A DNA stretch of 7,770 nt from Acidobacteriaceae bacterium (GTDB lineage Bacteria > Acidobacteriota > Terriglobia > Terriglobales > Acidobacteriaceae): the NCBI GenBank assembly GCA_003133425.1, contig PKXI01000206.1, forward strand, positions 1,522 to 9,291. The letters are read 5' to 3'. Positions 1 to 5,719 of this stretch are shown piece by piece. Position numbers and translations under genes: made by a program. A model generated the notes under the pieces. That model was given only the letters and a program-made list of their open reading frames with translations, ran no database searches and was not told the DNA's origin. Within the stretch, counting starts at the first letter, position 1. Every line of letters begins with the position of its first letter.

Positions 1-33
1 GGGTGCCCCAGGTCCCGATTCTGGGACCTGGGA
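1..33. repeat. Palindromic intergenic repeat, short type
   Basis: A perfect 10-bp inverted repeat (CCCAGGTCCC at 7-16, GGGACCTGGG at 23-32) encloses a 6-base loop and is preceded by GGGTGC. It has the same GTGCCCCA...TGGGA frame as three palindromes at 4649-4824. It most resembles the middle one (4717-4742): in both, a CAATACT motif follows the stem by 22-23 bases (55-61 here). The window edge cuts the left context, so further units may lie upstream. It sits in the leader region of bshC. No T-tract follows, so it is not a classical intrinsic terminator. Confidence 0.7.
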
Positions 34-89
34 GAGTACAAATCCACACGGCCGCAATACTAGCCCACTGGTAAATTGAGCCGCCGAAA

Positions 90-1697
90 GTGAATGAGTT
101 GCCCACAGCAGACTGTTATCCGATGACCATGATGCCGGGAATGAGCCGGCTGTTTCTGGACTACTGTTCCGGGGCGCTCAGCGCCTTTTTGCCTTTGGAT
201 GATGGCCGCCGCGAGCGGCCCCCGGTTCCGCCGCACTGGCCGGAGATCGTGCGGCTGCTGTCCGCGCAGAATCCCTCTGCTAGCACCGCGCCCGCGCTTG
301 CGTCACTCGCCAAAGGTGCTGGAACAATCGTGACCGGCCAACAGGTGGGACTGTTCGGCGGCCCGCTGTTTACGCCGTTCAAGGCCGCCACCGCCATTGC
401 TCGCGCCCGCCAGGCAACTGCCGCGGGTCATCCCCACGCCGCCATCTTCTGGCTGGCTACTGAAGACCACGACTTCGACGAAATCGACCATGTCACCTTT
501 CCGGCCGGCAGGTCGCTGGAAAAACTGCGATATGCGCAGGTTGATGATTCTGCCGTCGGGCGCCCAGTGGGCGGCCAGGTGCTGGACGACAGAATTCTCC
601 CGCTGGTCGATCGCGCATCGGAGCTGCTAGGGCCTTCAGAAGCGACAGACGCACTGGCTGCTGCCTACAGGCCGGGCCGCACCCTGGCCCAGGCATTCGC
701 CGATTTCTACGCGAAGATTTTTGCCGCACAGGGGCTGCTGATTCTGGATGCCAGCGGGCGAGAATTTCACCGCCTCGGAGCCCCGGTGCTGCGCGCGGGG
801 ATCGAAAGCGCCGATGAACTACACGCCGCATTGCTGCAACGCAATCGCGAGTTGGAGACTGCCGGTTATCACGCGCAAGTGGCCGTCGGGCCGCAAAATA
901 GCCTGCTGTTTCTCATCGACGAACAAACCGGCGCGCGCCTTGCGCTCAAGCGGACCCCGCCTTCTGCGCAGGAGCCCAACGGACTCTGGCAAGCCGGCCG
1001 CAACACTTACTCCACCCCCGATCTCGTCAGTATTCTGGACGCCGAACCCGAACGCATCTCGCCCTCGGCGTTGCTGCGGCCTGTGTTTCAGGACTCTCTG
1101 CTGTCGACCTCGCTGTTCATCGGCGGACCTGCGGAGATTGCTTACTTCGCCCAGTCCGCCGTGCTTTACGAACGTATTCTCGGCCGGCAAACGCCTGCCG
1201 CGCCGCGCTTTTTTGGAACGCTGATTGAGCCCGCCATCGCCGAGTTGCTGCGCCAGCACGAGCTCACTCTCGAGCGCGTGTTTGCCGAGGATTCCGCGTC
1301 GCTCGCGCAGTTGTTCGCCGCGCGGACCATGCCCGTCGAGGGCAAGCAGAAACTCGCTGCGGCCGGAAACGCACTTGATGCCGAGCTGACTTCCCTTCTG
1401 GAATGGACGGCTTCGCTCGATGAGGGGCTCAACCGCTCGGCAGAGACAGCGGCCAGCAAGATTCGCTACCAGATGAATCGCCTGCGCACGCTCGCCGCCA
1501 ACTTTCAGTTGCAGAAGGAAGCCTCGCTCAGTCGCCACGCAGACGCCATCTGCCAGGCGCTCTATCCAAATGGAACGCTGCAAGAGCGCGTCCACGGCGC
1601 GGCGTATTACTTTGCCCACTACGGACTGGAACTTGCGCAGACGTTGAGCGTGCAAGCCGAGAATTCCTGCCCGGGCCACACGGCGATTTGGCTGTGA
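90..1697 (+). CDS. bshC: Bacillithiol biosynthesis cysteine-adding enzyme BshC
   Basis: Cytosolic enzyme of bacillithiol synthesis. BshC is held to add cysteine to glucosaminyl-malate, the last step after BshA and BshB, giving the low-molecular-weight thiol used for redox buffering and detoxification. The 535-residue product matches the usual BshC length (about 540). Recognisable family blocks are TGQQVGLFGGPL (residues 82-93), the acidic WLATEDHDFDEIDH (121-134), and the C-terminal PGHTAIWL. The region from about 380 to 500 is helix-rich and fits the family's coiled-coil domain. The start is uncertain: GTG at 90 is used here with only a weak purine-rich upstream stretch (GAAAG). TTG at 99 or ATG at 123 are in-frame alternatives, but the latter lies close to the conserved SRLFLDYC block (19-26). 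No bshA or bshB is in the window. The gene appears monocistronic, with repeats on both sides. Confidence 0.93.
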   Translation: MNELPTADCYPMTMMPGMSRLFLDYCSGALSAFLPLDDGRRERPPVPPHWPEIVRLLSAQNPSASTAPALASLAKGAGTIVTGQQVGLFGGPLFTPFKAATAIARARQATAAGHPHAAIFWLATEDHDFDEIDHVTFPAGRSLEKLRYAQVDDSAVGRPVGGQVLDDRILPLVDRASELLGPSEATDALAAAYRPGRTLAQAFADFYAKIFAAQGLLILDASGREFHRLGAPVLRAGIESADELHAALLQRNRELETAGYHAQVAVGPQNSLLFLIDEQTGARLALKRTPPSAQEPNGLWQAGRNTYSTPDLVSILDAEPERISPSALLRPVFQDSLLSTSLFIGGPAEIAYFAQSAVLYERILGRQTPAAPRFFGTLIEPAIAELLRQHELTLERVFAEDSASLAQLFAARTMPVEGKQKLAAAGNALDAELTSLLEWTASLDEGLNRSAETAASKIRYQMNRLRTLAANFQLQKEASLSRHADAICQALYPNGTLQERVHGAAYYFAHYGLELAQTLSVQAENSCPGHTAIWL

Positions 1698-1704
1698 CAA
1701 AACA

Positions 1705-1726
1705 GGGATCAGGTGTCAGGGATCAG
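1705..1726. repeat. Heptamer repeat array, GGGATCA orientation
   Basis: Three in-phase 7-base units, GGGATCA, GGTGTCA and GGGATCA, plus a trailing G, starting eight bases after the bshC stop codon. The array is the left arm of an inverted pair: bases 1703-1721 are exactly complementary to 1812-1830 in the right arm. About 80 bases of unrelated sequence (1727-1806) separate the arms, with no gene visible in them. The same arrangement recurs between atpH and atpA. It resembles the heptameric short tandem repeats known from cyanobacteria in style, not in sequence. Confidence 0.8.
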
Positions 1727-1806
1727 AAAAGCCTGCTGATTGAGGTTCGCGCTATTCCATTTCTCAGAATTGAAACCCAGTCACCCCGCGTTGCATTCAC
1801 CGGTCC

Positions 1807-1844
1807 CTGACCCCTGACACCTGATCCCTGACCCCTGTTCCCTG
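1807..1844. repeat. Heptamer repeat array, CTGAYCC orientation
   Basis: Five 7-base units in perfect phase: CTGACCC, CTGACAC, CTGATCC, CTGACCC and CTGTTCC, ending with a partial CTG. It is the right arm of the inverted pair that begins at 1705. Its outer edge ends five bases before a TATAAT box for the downstream hydrolase gene, so it lies where that promoter's -35 element should be. Confidence 0.8.
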
Positions 1845-1854
1845 CTTGTATAAT
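1828..1854 (+). promoter_or_regulatory. Putative sigma70-type promoter of the hydrolase gene
   Basis: A perfect TATAAT lies at 1849-1854, 25 bases before the start codon. The best -35 match is CTGACC at 1828-1833 (four of six to TTGACA) with a short 15-base spacer. CCCTGA at 1826-1831 gives a 17-base spacer but a weaker match. Both fall inside the heptamer repeat. The -10 box is persuasive and the -35 box is not. Transcription would start near 1861, giving a leader of about 20 bases that includes the ribosome binding site. Confidence 0.45.
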
Positions 1855-1868
1855 CCTCCCGAACCTGC

Positions 1869-1873
1869 GGAGG
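1869..1873 (+). promoter_or_regulatory. Ribosome binding site of the hydrolase gene
   Basis: GGAGG with a 6-base spacer to the ATG at 1880. It is the strongest Shine-Dalgarno match in the window and fixes that start codon. Confidence 0.8.
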
Positions 1874-1879
1874 CCATTC

Positions 1880-2833
1880 ATGAAATTGTTTTTCGCTTCA
1901 TTGGTTGCCGGACTGCTGACCTGCTCGGCAGCGCATGCGCAACTAACAACCTGCGCCACGGCCGGCAACGACAATGCCTTTCTGAATATCCAGACCATCC
2001 GCCTGTGGGCTGGTGACGCCCCCCAGGCCACAGGCACAACCTGCGACGACATTCCCACCCTCACCATCCTCGGCCCACGCACCGGCACCGCCAACGGCTC
2101 CGCCGTCATCGTGCTGCCCGGCGGAGCGTACCGCGGCCTTGCCGGCGATCTTGAGGGACGCGAGGTGGCCGACTGGTTCGCCGCCCGCGGCTTTCGCGCC
2201 TTCATCCTCAGCTACCGGCTCACGTCGCACGGCTACCTGCTTCCTGTTCCGCTACTCGACGCCCACCGTGCCGTGCAGTTGGTGCGGGCCAGGGCGCGCG
2301 ACTATCTCATCAACCCCGACCGCATCGTGATGATCGGCTTCTCGGCCGGCGGCCACCTGGCGGGCCTTGCCGGAACCCAGTTCATCGCCGGCAAACCAGA
2401 CGCAGAGGATCCCATTGAGCGTGTTTCCAGCCGCCCCAACTACCTGGTGCTCGGCTATCCGTGGCTGGGCGCCATCTCGTCTGACACTTCGCACCTGAGC
2501 TACTGCAAGATATTCAACGTAATGGACAAATGCGAGGCGCTGCGCACGGCGTACTCCCCGGATTTGTTTGTCACCAAAGACACGCCGCCCACGTTTATCT
2601 ACCACACTTTTACCGATCAAACGGTTCCGGTGGAGCAGTCTCTGCGTTTCTATGAAGCACTCGTCAAGGCGGGCGTCACATCGGAGATGCACATCTTCGC
2701 TAACGGTCCTCACGGCACTGGCCTGGGCAAGGGCGACCCTGCTCTGGACCAGTGGCCCGGACTGCTCGAGAACTGGCTGCGCGCCCAAGGCCTGCTGACG
2801 GTGGATAAGGACGCGGTGGGAGCAAAACCGTGA
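1880..2833 (+). CDS. Exported alpha/beta-hydrolase (esterase/acetyl-esterase type)
   Basis: A 317-residue serine hydrolase of the esterase/lipase (COG0657-like, acetyl-xylan-esterase/BD-FAE-like) group, probably periplasmic or secreted. Residues 1-20 form a signal peptide with a likely cut after AHA-20. The oxyanion-side motif LPGGAYRGL is at 79-87. The nucleophile elbow GFSAGG (153-158) places the catalytic Ser at 155. Asp246 (FTDQTVP) and His278 (GPHGTG) complete the triad with correct order and spacing. Four cysteines in the mature chain (25, 55, 209, 218) could form disulfides, as expected for an exported protein. Cys15 is not in a good lipobox. Family members deacetylate plant polysaccharides or cleave small esters; the substrate cannot be read from sequence. 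The ATG is supported by GGAGG six bases upstream and a TATAAT box. Neighbours give no pathway context. Confidence 0.88.
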   Translation: MKLFFASLVAGLLTCSAAHAQLTTCATAGNDNAFLNIQTIRLWAGDAPQATGTTCDDIPTLTILGPRTGTANGSAVIVLPGGAYRGLAGDLEGREVADWFAARGFRAFILSYRLTSHGYLLPVPLLDAHRAVQLVRARARDYLINPDRIVMIGFSAGGHLAGLAGTQFIAGKPDAEDPIERVSSRPNYLVLGYPWLGAISSDTSHLSYCKIFNVMDKCEALRTAYSPDLFVTKDTPPTFIYHTFTDQTVPVEQSLRFYEALVKAGVTSEMHIFANGPHGTGLGKGDPALDQWPGLLENWLRAQGLLTVDKDAVGAKP

Positions 2834-2861
2834 AAGACTGCTTCTAGCTTTCAGCTTTCAC
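2830..2861 (+). other. Hairpin over the hydrolase stop codon, with AGCTTTC direct repeat
   Basis: GTGAAAG (2830-2836, containing the TGA stop) can pair with CTTTCAC (2855-2861). Within the loop and right arm, AGCTTTC occurs twice in tandem (2846-2859), so the left arm has two alternative partners. No T-tract follows. It may be a transcript-end structure or a decayed repeat. The rest of the 2834-3028 gap holds no gene or convincing promoter that I can see. Confidence 0.35.
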
Positions 2862-3028
2862 CATGGTTCGTGGTTGATCAAGCGCGAATCACATGCGTGT
2901 GCGTGTTAGGCTGTTTTGCAATACGCATATTTTCTGCGCGCCAAACTCACCGCAGATGGGCTCTTCGAATCTTGCCCGCTGCCTGGAGCGGCATGCCATT
3001 CATTCCGATCACCTGGAGATTCTAAGTT

Positions 3029-4642
3029 ATGAATATCGTTCGCAGGTTTGCTGTCTGCTTTTTAGTTGCCCTCGCCTCGCTGTACCTAACTTTCGAAGCC
3101 GGCGCGCAGGAAACGCGCCAATCCACCCCTGCCGTCGCCCCGGACACGGAGCAACATGCAGCCAGCGCCGATCAACACAAGGACAAAGAGGCCGACAAGG
3201 AGACGCCCATCCCGGCTGAAAAGCTTGTGGCCACGCACCACGAGCTTGCGTTGAACGGCAAAACGCTCAAGTACACCGCGACCGCCGGCACGCTGATCAT
3301 TCGCGACGAAGAGGACAAGCCCTACGGCAGCATGTTCTACGTTGCCTATACGCTGGACGGCGCCGAGCCTACTGCGCGGCCGGTGAGTTTCCTTTACAAC
3401 GGCGGGCCCGGCGCGGCCTCGTTGTGGCTGCACATGGGCTCGTTTTCGCCGGTGCGGATCATGACTGACAGCCCCAATCCAACCGCCGGGCCACCCTTCA
3501 AGCTGGTTCCCAATCAATACTCGCTTCTCGACAAGAGCGACCTGGTCTTCATCGACGCGCCGCTGACCGGCTACTCGCGCGCCGTCGGCAAGGCCACCGC
3601 GAAGGACTTTACCGGCGTCGACCAGGATCTGCACGCTTTCGACCGCTTCATCATCCGCTACCTCAGCCAGAATCAACGCTGGAATTCGCCCAAGTTCCTG
3701 ATCGGCGAGTCGTATGGAACCACGCGGTCGGCGGCCCTGGCCGACATGCTGGGCAACGACGGCGTGCAACTGAACGGCGTGGTGCTGATTTCGTCGATTC
3801 TGAACTACAGCATCCGCGCCGGCGGCTACGACATTCTCTACATGGGAAACCTGCCCAGCTACGCGGCGGCGGCCTGGTACTTCAACAAGATTCCCAACAA
3901 GCCGGCCAATGTAGCGGACTGGGTGCAGCAGGCGCGCGAATTCGCCGCCGGCCCTTACGCGCACGCGCTCTTTGAAGGCCACAACCTGCCCGCGGCGGAG
4001 ATGGATTCCGTGGCCAAGGAGGTGAGCCGGTTTACAGGGCTCAGCGTGGATTACGTGAAGGAGGCGAACCTCCGCATCTCGCCTACCCGGTTCCGCAAAG
4101 AAGTGCTGCGCGACGACCGCAAGACCCTGGGCCGGTACGACATGCGCTTTGAGGGCGTGGACCTCGACGCGGCCGGAGAAAACCCCAGCTACGACGCCTC
4201 CGACGTGGACATCAGCGGCGCTTTTATCGGCGCCTTCCATGACTATCTCGAACGGGAGCTAAAGTACCAGAGCACAGACGCTTATCGGCCCAGCGCCAAC
4301 AGCATTGGCCAATGGGATTGGAAGCATCGGCCCACCAGTGCCGGCCCCGGCATGGGCGCAGCCTTCGGAGAGCAGACTCAGCCCTACGTTGCCGCGGACC
4401 TGGCCAGCGCCATCCGCAAGAATCCGCACCTGAAGGTCTTTTCGGCCAACGGATACTTCGACCTGGCCACGCCGTTTTTCATTACCGAGTACGACGTTTC
4501 GCACATGGATCTCGATCCGGCTCTGCGCGGAAACGTGCAGTTCGGCTACTACCCCTCGGGACACATGATCTACCTCAACGTCGATGCGCTGCATCAGTTG
4601 AAGGACGATCTGGCAGGGTTCATTACCAAGGCGCAGGAGTGA
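3029..4642 (+). CDS. Exported S10-family serine carboxypeptidase
   Basis: A 537-residue peptidase of family S10 (carboxypeptidase Y-like), which removes C-terminal residues from peptides, usually at acidic pH. A signal peptide covers about residues 1-26 (Arg5-Arg6, hydrophobic core 7-20, likely cut after AGA), so the enzyme should act outside the cytoplasm. Residues 27-62 form a charged, low-complexity linker. The oxyanion motif NGGPG is at 124-128. GESYG (226-230) gives catalytic Ser228, with Asp478 (NGYFDLATP) and His512 (YPSGHMIYL) in the expected order. The mature chain has no cysteine, unlike disulfide-rich fungal and plant members. Start: ATG preceded by GGAG at 3015-3018, a rather long 10-base spacer. 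S10 peptidases are numerous in acidobacteria, where they probably help scavenge peptides. It looks monocistronic: a palindromic repeat begins a few bases after its stop. Confidence 0.92.
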   Translation: MNIVRRFAVCFLVALASLYLTFEAGAQETRQSTPAVAPDTEQHAASADQHKDKEADKETPIPAEKLVATHHELALNGKTLKYTATAGTLIIRDEEDKPYGSMFYVAYTLDGAEPTARPVSFLYNGGPGAASLWLHMGSFSPVRIMTDSPNPTAGPPFKLVPNQYSLLDKSDLVFIDAPLTGYSRAVGKATAKDFTGVDQDLHAFDRFIIRYLSQNQRWNSPKFLIGESYGTTRSAALADMLGNDGVQLNGVVLISSILNYSIRAGGYDILYMGNLPSYAAAAWYFNKIPNKPANVADWVQQAREFAAGPYAHALFEGHNLPAAEMDSVAKEVSRFTGLSVDYVKEANLRISPTRFRKEVLRDDRKTLGRYDMRFEGVDLDAAGENPSYDASDVDISGAFIGAFHDYLERELKYQSTDAYRPSANSIGQWDWKHRPTSAGPGMGAAFGEQTQPYVAADLASAIRKNPHLKVFSANGYFDLATPFFITEYDVSHMDLDPALRGNVQFGYYPSGHMIYLNVDALHQLKDDLAGFITKAQE

Positions 4643-4648
4643 GAAGCT

Positions 4649-4698
4649 GGGTGCCCCATCCTAACTGCGTCTTTTGCAGTTAGGGTGGGATAGCAACA
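4649..4698. repeat. Palindromic repeat, long type, unit 1
   Basis: CCCATCCTAACTGC (4655-4668) pairs with GCAGTTAGGGTGGG (4676-4689) over 14 positions with a single T/G wobble and a 7-base loop. An outer helix, GGGTGC/GCAAC with one bulge, extends it. It starts six bases after the carboxypeptidase stop. No T-tract follows, so any role in ending transcription or protecting the 3' end would be as a stable hairpin only. Confidence 0.75.
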
Positions 4699-4715
4699 CA
4701 GCCGGATGCTAGGAG

Positions 4716-4743
4716 CCCCACGTCTGGGTTCTGAGACCTGGGA
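4716..4743. repeat. Palindromic repeat, short type, unit 2
   Basis: CCCACGTCT (4717-4725) and AGACCTGGG (4734-4742) pair with one mismatch around an 8-base loop. The element and its downstream CAATACT (4766-4772) match the copy at bases 1-61 in layout. It starts exactly 62 bases after unit 1. Confidence 0.65.
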
Positions 4744-4774
4744 TTCAACCAAATTCAATGCGCGACAATACTGC

Positions 4775-4824
4775 GTGCCCCATTCAAGCCGCGCCGTTTG
4801 CGGCTTGAGTGGGATAGCAACCCA
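4775..4824. repeat. Palindromic repeat, long type, unit 3
   Basis: CCCATTCAAGCCGC (4779-4792) pairs with GCGGCTTGAGTGGG (4800-4813), again over 14 positions with one T/G wobble at the same place as in unit 1. Both long copies share the outer frame GTGCCCCAT and TGGGATAGCAAC, but their inner nine bases on each arm are different and remain complementary. It starts 62 bases after unit 2. Confidence 0.75.
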
Positions 4825-4830
4825 CTCAAT

Positions 4831-5131
4831 GTCGCTGTTTTTTGTTTTTAGCGGAAGGCGCATGGGCGTTTAATCGACTTGAGAGCAAATCGGGCTTCAG
4901 CACGGGCCCAAATACCCCGCATCCACAACTCCGCCCTACTCGTCACAAGGAGCCGAAAGCCAGGACCCAAAATTGTGCCCAGAAACTAAGAGGCGGACAG
5001 ACGGAACCGGGAGTGGAAGGACTTCCCGAAACCGGCCTGCCCGCTGGACCCTGGTCCGGGTCTAGGTGGTATGTTTAGTTTAGGCTTGTTCTCGGCGAAA
5101 GCAAGTCCTATTTTGAACTATTTTCCCGTTT
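4831..5131. other. Non-coding stretch with possible structured RNA
   Basis: No credible gene is visible. A 78-codon reading frame (4842-5078) begins with TTG, lacks a ribosome binding site and has a proline/arginine/glycine-rich, protein-unlike composition. Several local inverted repeats are present: CGGGAGT (5008-5014) with ACTTCCCG (5021-5028, one bulge), and TGGACCC (5045-5051) with GGGTCTA (5058-5064, one wobble). A terminator-like hairpin follows at 5081-5114. Together these could mark a small RNA or a long structured leader, but I do not recognise a known RNA family. Confidence 0.3.
5081..5114 (+). terminator. Possible rho-independent terminator
   Basis: TAGGCTTG (5081-5088) pairs with CAAGTCCTA (5102-5110) with one bulged T, closing a 13-base loop, and is followed directly by TTTT. 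The stem is modest and the T-run short. It lies upstream of the atp promoter, so it would insulate atp from upstream transcription or end a small RNA. Confidence 0.3.
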
Positions 5132-5147
5132 CGTGACAGCAGTCACA
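5132..5147. promoter_or_regulatory. CRP/FNR-family-like operator upstream of the atp genes
   Basis: CGTGA-N6-TCACA matches nine of the ten key bases of the E. coli CRP consensus TGTGA-N6-TCACA. Its centre is about 71 bases upstream of the transcription start inferred from the promoter at 5176-5204, one of the helical-face positions typical of class I CRP-type activation. Acidobacterial Crp/Fnr specificities are not known to me, so the regulator is an inference; a chance palindrome is possible. Confidence 0.35.
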
Positions 5148-5175
5148 GCACCCCGTTCAAACATCCCCATCTACG

Positions 5176-5204
5176 TTGACTTGAGCGGCTGCCCCTGTTA
5201 CAAA
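5176..5204 (+). promoter_or_regulatory. Putative sigma70-type promoter of the atp operon
   Basis: TTGACT (5176-5181, five of six to consensus) and TACAAA (5199-5204, four of six) are separated by exactly 17 bases. Transcription would start near 5211, leaving a leader of about 50 bases before the atpF start at 5261. That leader contains no evident Shine-Dalgarno sequence. Confidence 0.5.
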
Positions 5205-5260
5205 AGTTGTGTTCCATCCATTAAAATCTCATCTGACGGCCGCATCGAACCCATACCACC

Positions 5261-5719
5261 ATGCAAGTGATTGCCCAACAACTCGGAGCCCTGCTGATCG
5301 GCGCCATACCGACCACTCTGCTGTTCATCGTGCTGGTTATGGCCTACCAGTTTCTGATTCAGGGACCGCTGACGGCAACGCTGAAAAAGCGCCGCGCCCT
5401 CACTGAAGGCGCCATGGAAGACGCTCAGAATGCAATCGCGCAGGCCGAAACCCGGACCGCAGAATATGCGACAAAGCTTCGCCAGGCACGCGCCGAGGTC
5501 TACAAGGTTCGCGAGCAGCGGATGAAGCAGTGGAACGCCGAGCGCGACGCCGCGCTGGACGCCGCCCGCAAGGCTTCCGGGCTGAAGGTGAGCCAGGCCA
5601 AGGCCGAGCTTGAAGCCGAAGCCGCAGCCGCAAAACAGACCATCCTGGGCACGGCCGGCGACCTGGCCGGCCAGGTCGTCCGCGCCGTGCTGCCGATGGC
5701 CGCCGGGGGTTCCCGTTGA
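5261..5719 (+). CDS. atpF: F-type ATP synthase subunit b (short, b'-like)
   Basis: A 152-residue peripheral-stalk subunit of the F0 sector, which links the membrane part to F1 through delta. Residues about 9-33 form the single N-terminal membrane helix. From about 40 to 140 the chain is a charged, alanine-rich amphipathic helix typical of the b dimer (for example LKKRRALTEGAMEDAQNAIA, 41-60). Length agrees with ordinary b subunits (about 156). It precedes a second b-type gene, as the b' gene does in cyanobacteria, so the pair may form a b/b' heterodimer. The ATG has no clear ribosome binding site (CCATACCACC precedes it), yet no better in-frame start exists. The gene overlaps the next by four bases. 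Which of the two b genes deserves the b' label is uncertain. Confidence 0.85.
   Translation: MQVIAQQLGALLIGAIPTTLLFIVLVMAYQFLIQGPLTATLKKRRALTEGAMEDAQNAIAQAETRTAEYATKLRQARAEVYKVREQRMKQWNAERDAALDAARKASGLKVSQAKAELEAEAAAAKQTILGTAGDLAGQVVRAVLPMAAGGSR

Noticed and set aside
819..1700. Open frame of 293 codons on the - strand opposite bshC
   Set aside because: Arginine/glycine/leucine-rich composition without motifs. It lies wholly within a well-supported bshC gene.
2893..3219. Open frame of 108 codons overlapping the start of the carboxypeptidase in another frame
   Set aside because: Overlaps the signal peptide coding region out of frame. Its composition is not protein-like and no ribosome binding site is visible.
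3086..4240. Long open frame of 384 codons on the - strand opposite the carboxypeptidase
   Set aside because: It is a mirror of GC-rich codon use in the S10 gene. It has no recognisable domain and no ribosome binding site, and the + strand product has a complete catalytic triad.
4649..4698. Intrinsic terminator of the carboxypeptidase gene
   Set aside because: The hairpin is strong, but the stem is followed by ATAGCAAC, not a T-tract, and the same element occurs in non-terminator positions. Classified as a repeat.
4649..4824. CRISPR array, because of regularly spaced repeats
   Set aside because: Only three units, each an internal palindrome with a changing stem and no constant direct repeat with unique spacers. 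No cas genes are nearby.
4594..4863. Open frame of 89 codons on the - strand across the palindrome array
   Set aside because: It is made of the repeats themselves plus the end of the carboxypeptidase gene; repeats read through as an open frame by chance.
4842..5078. Open frame of 78 codons in the long intergenic region
   Set aside because: TTG start, no ribosome binding site, and a Pro/Arg/Gly-rich sequence without hydrophobic core or known motif. Treated as non-coding.
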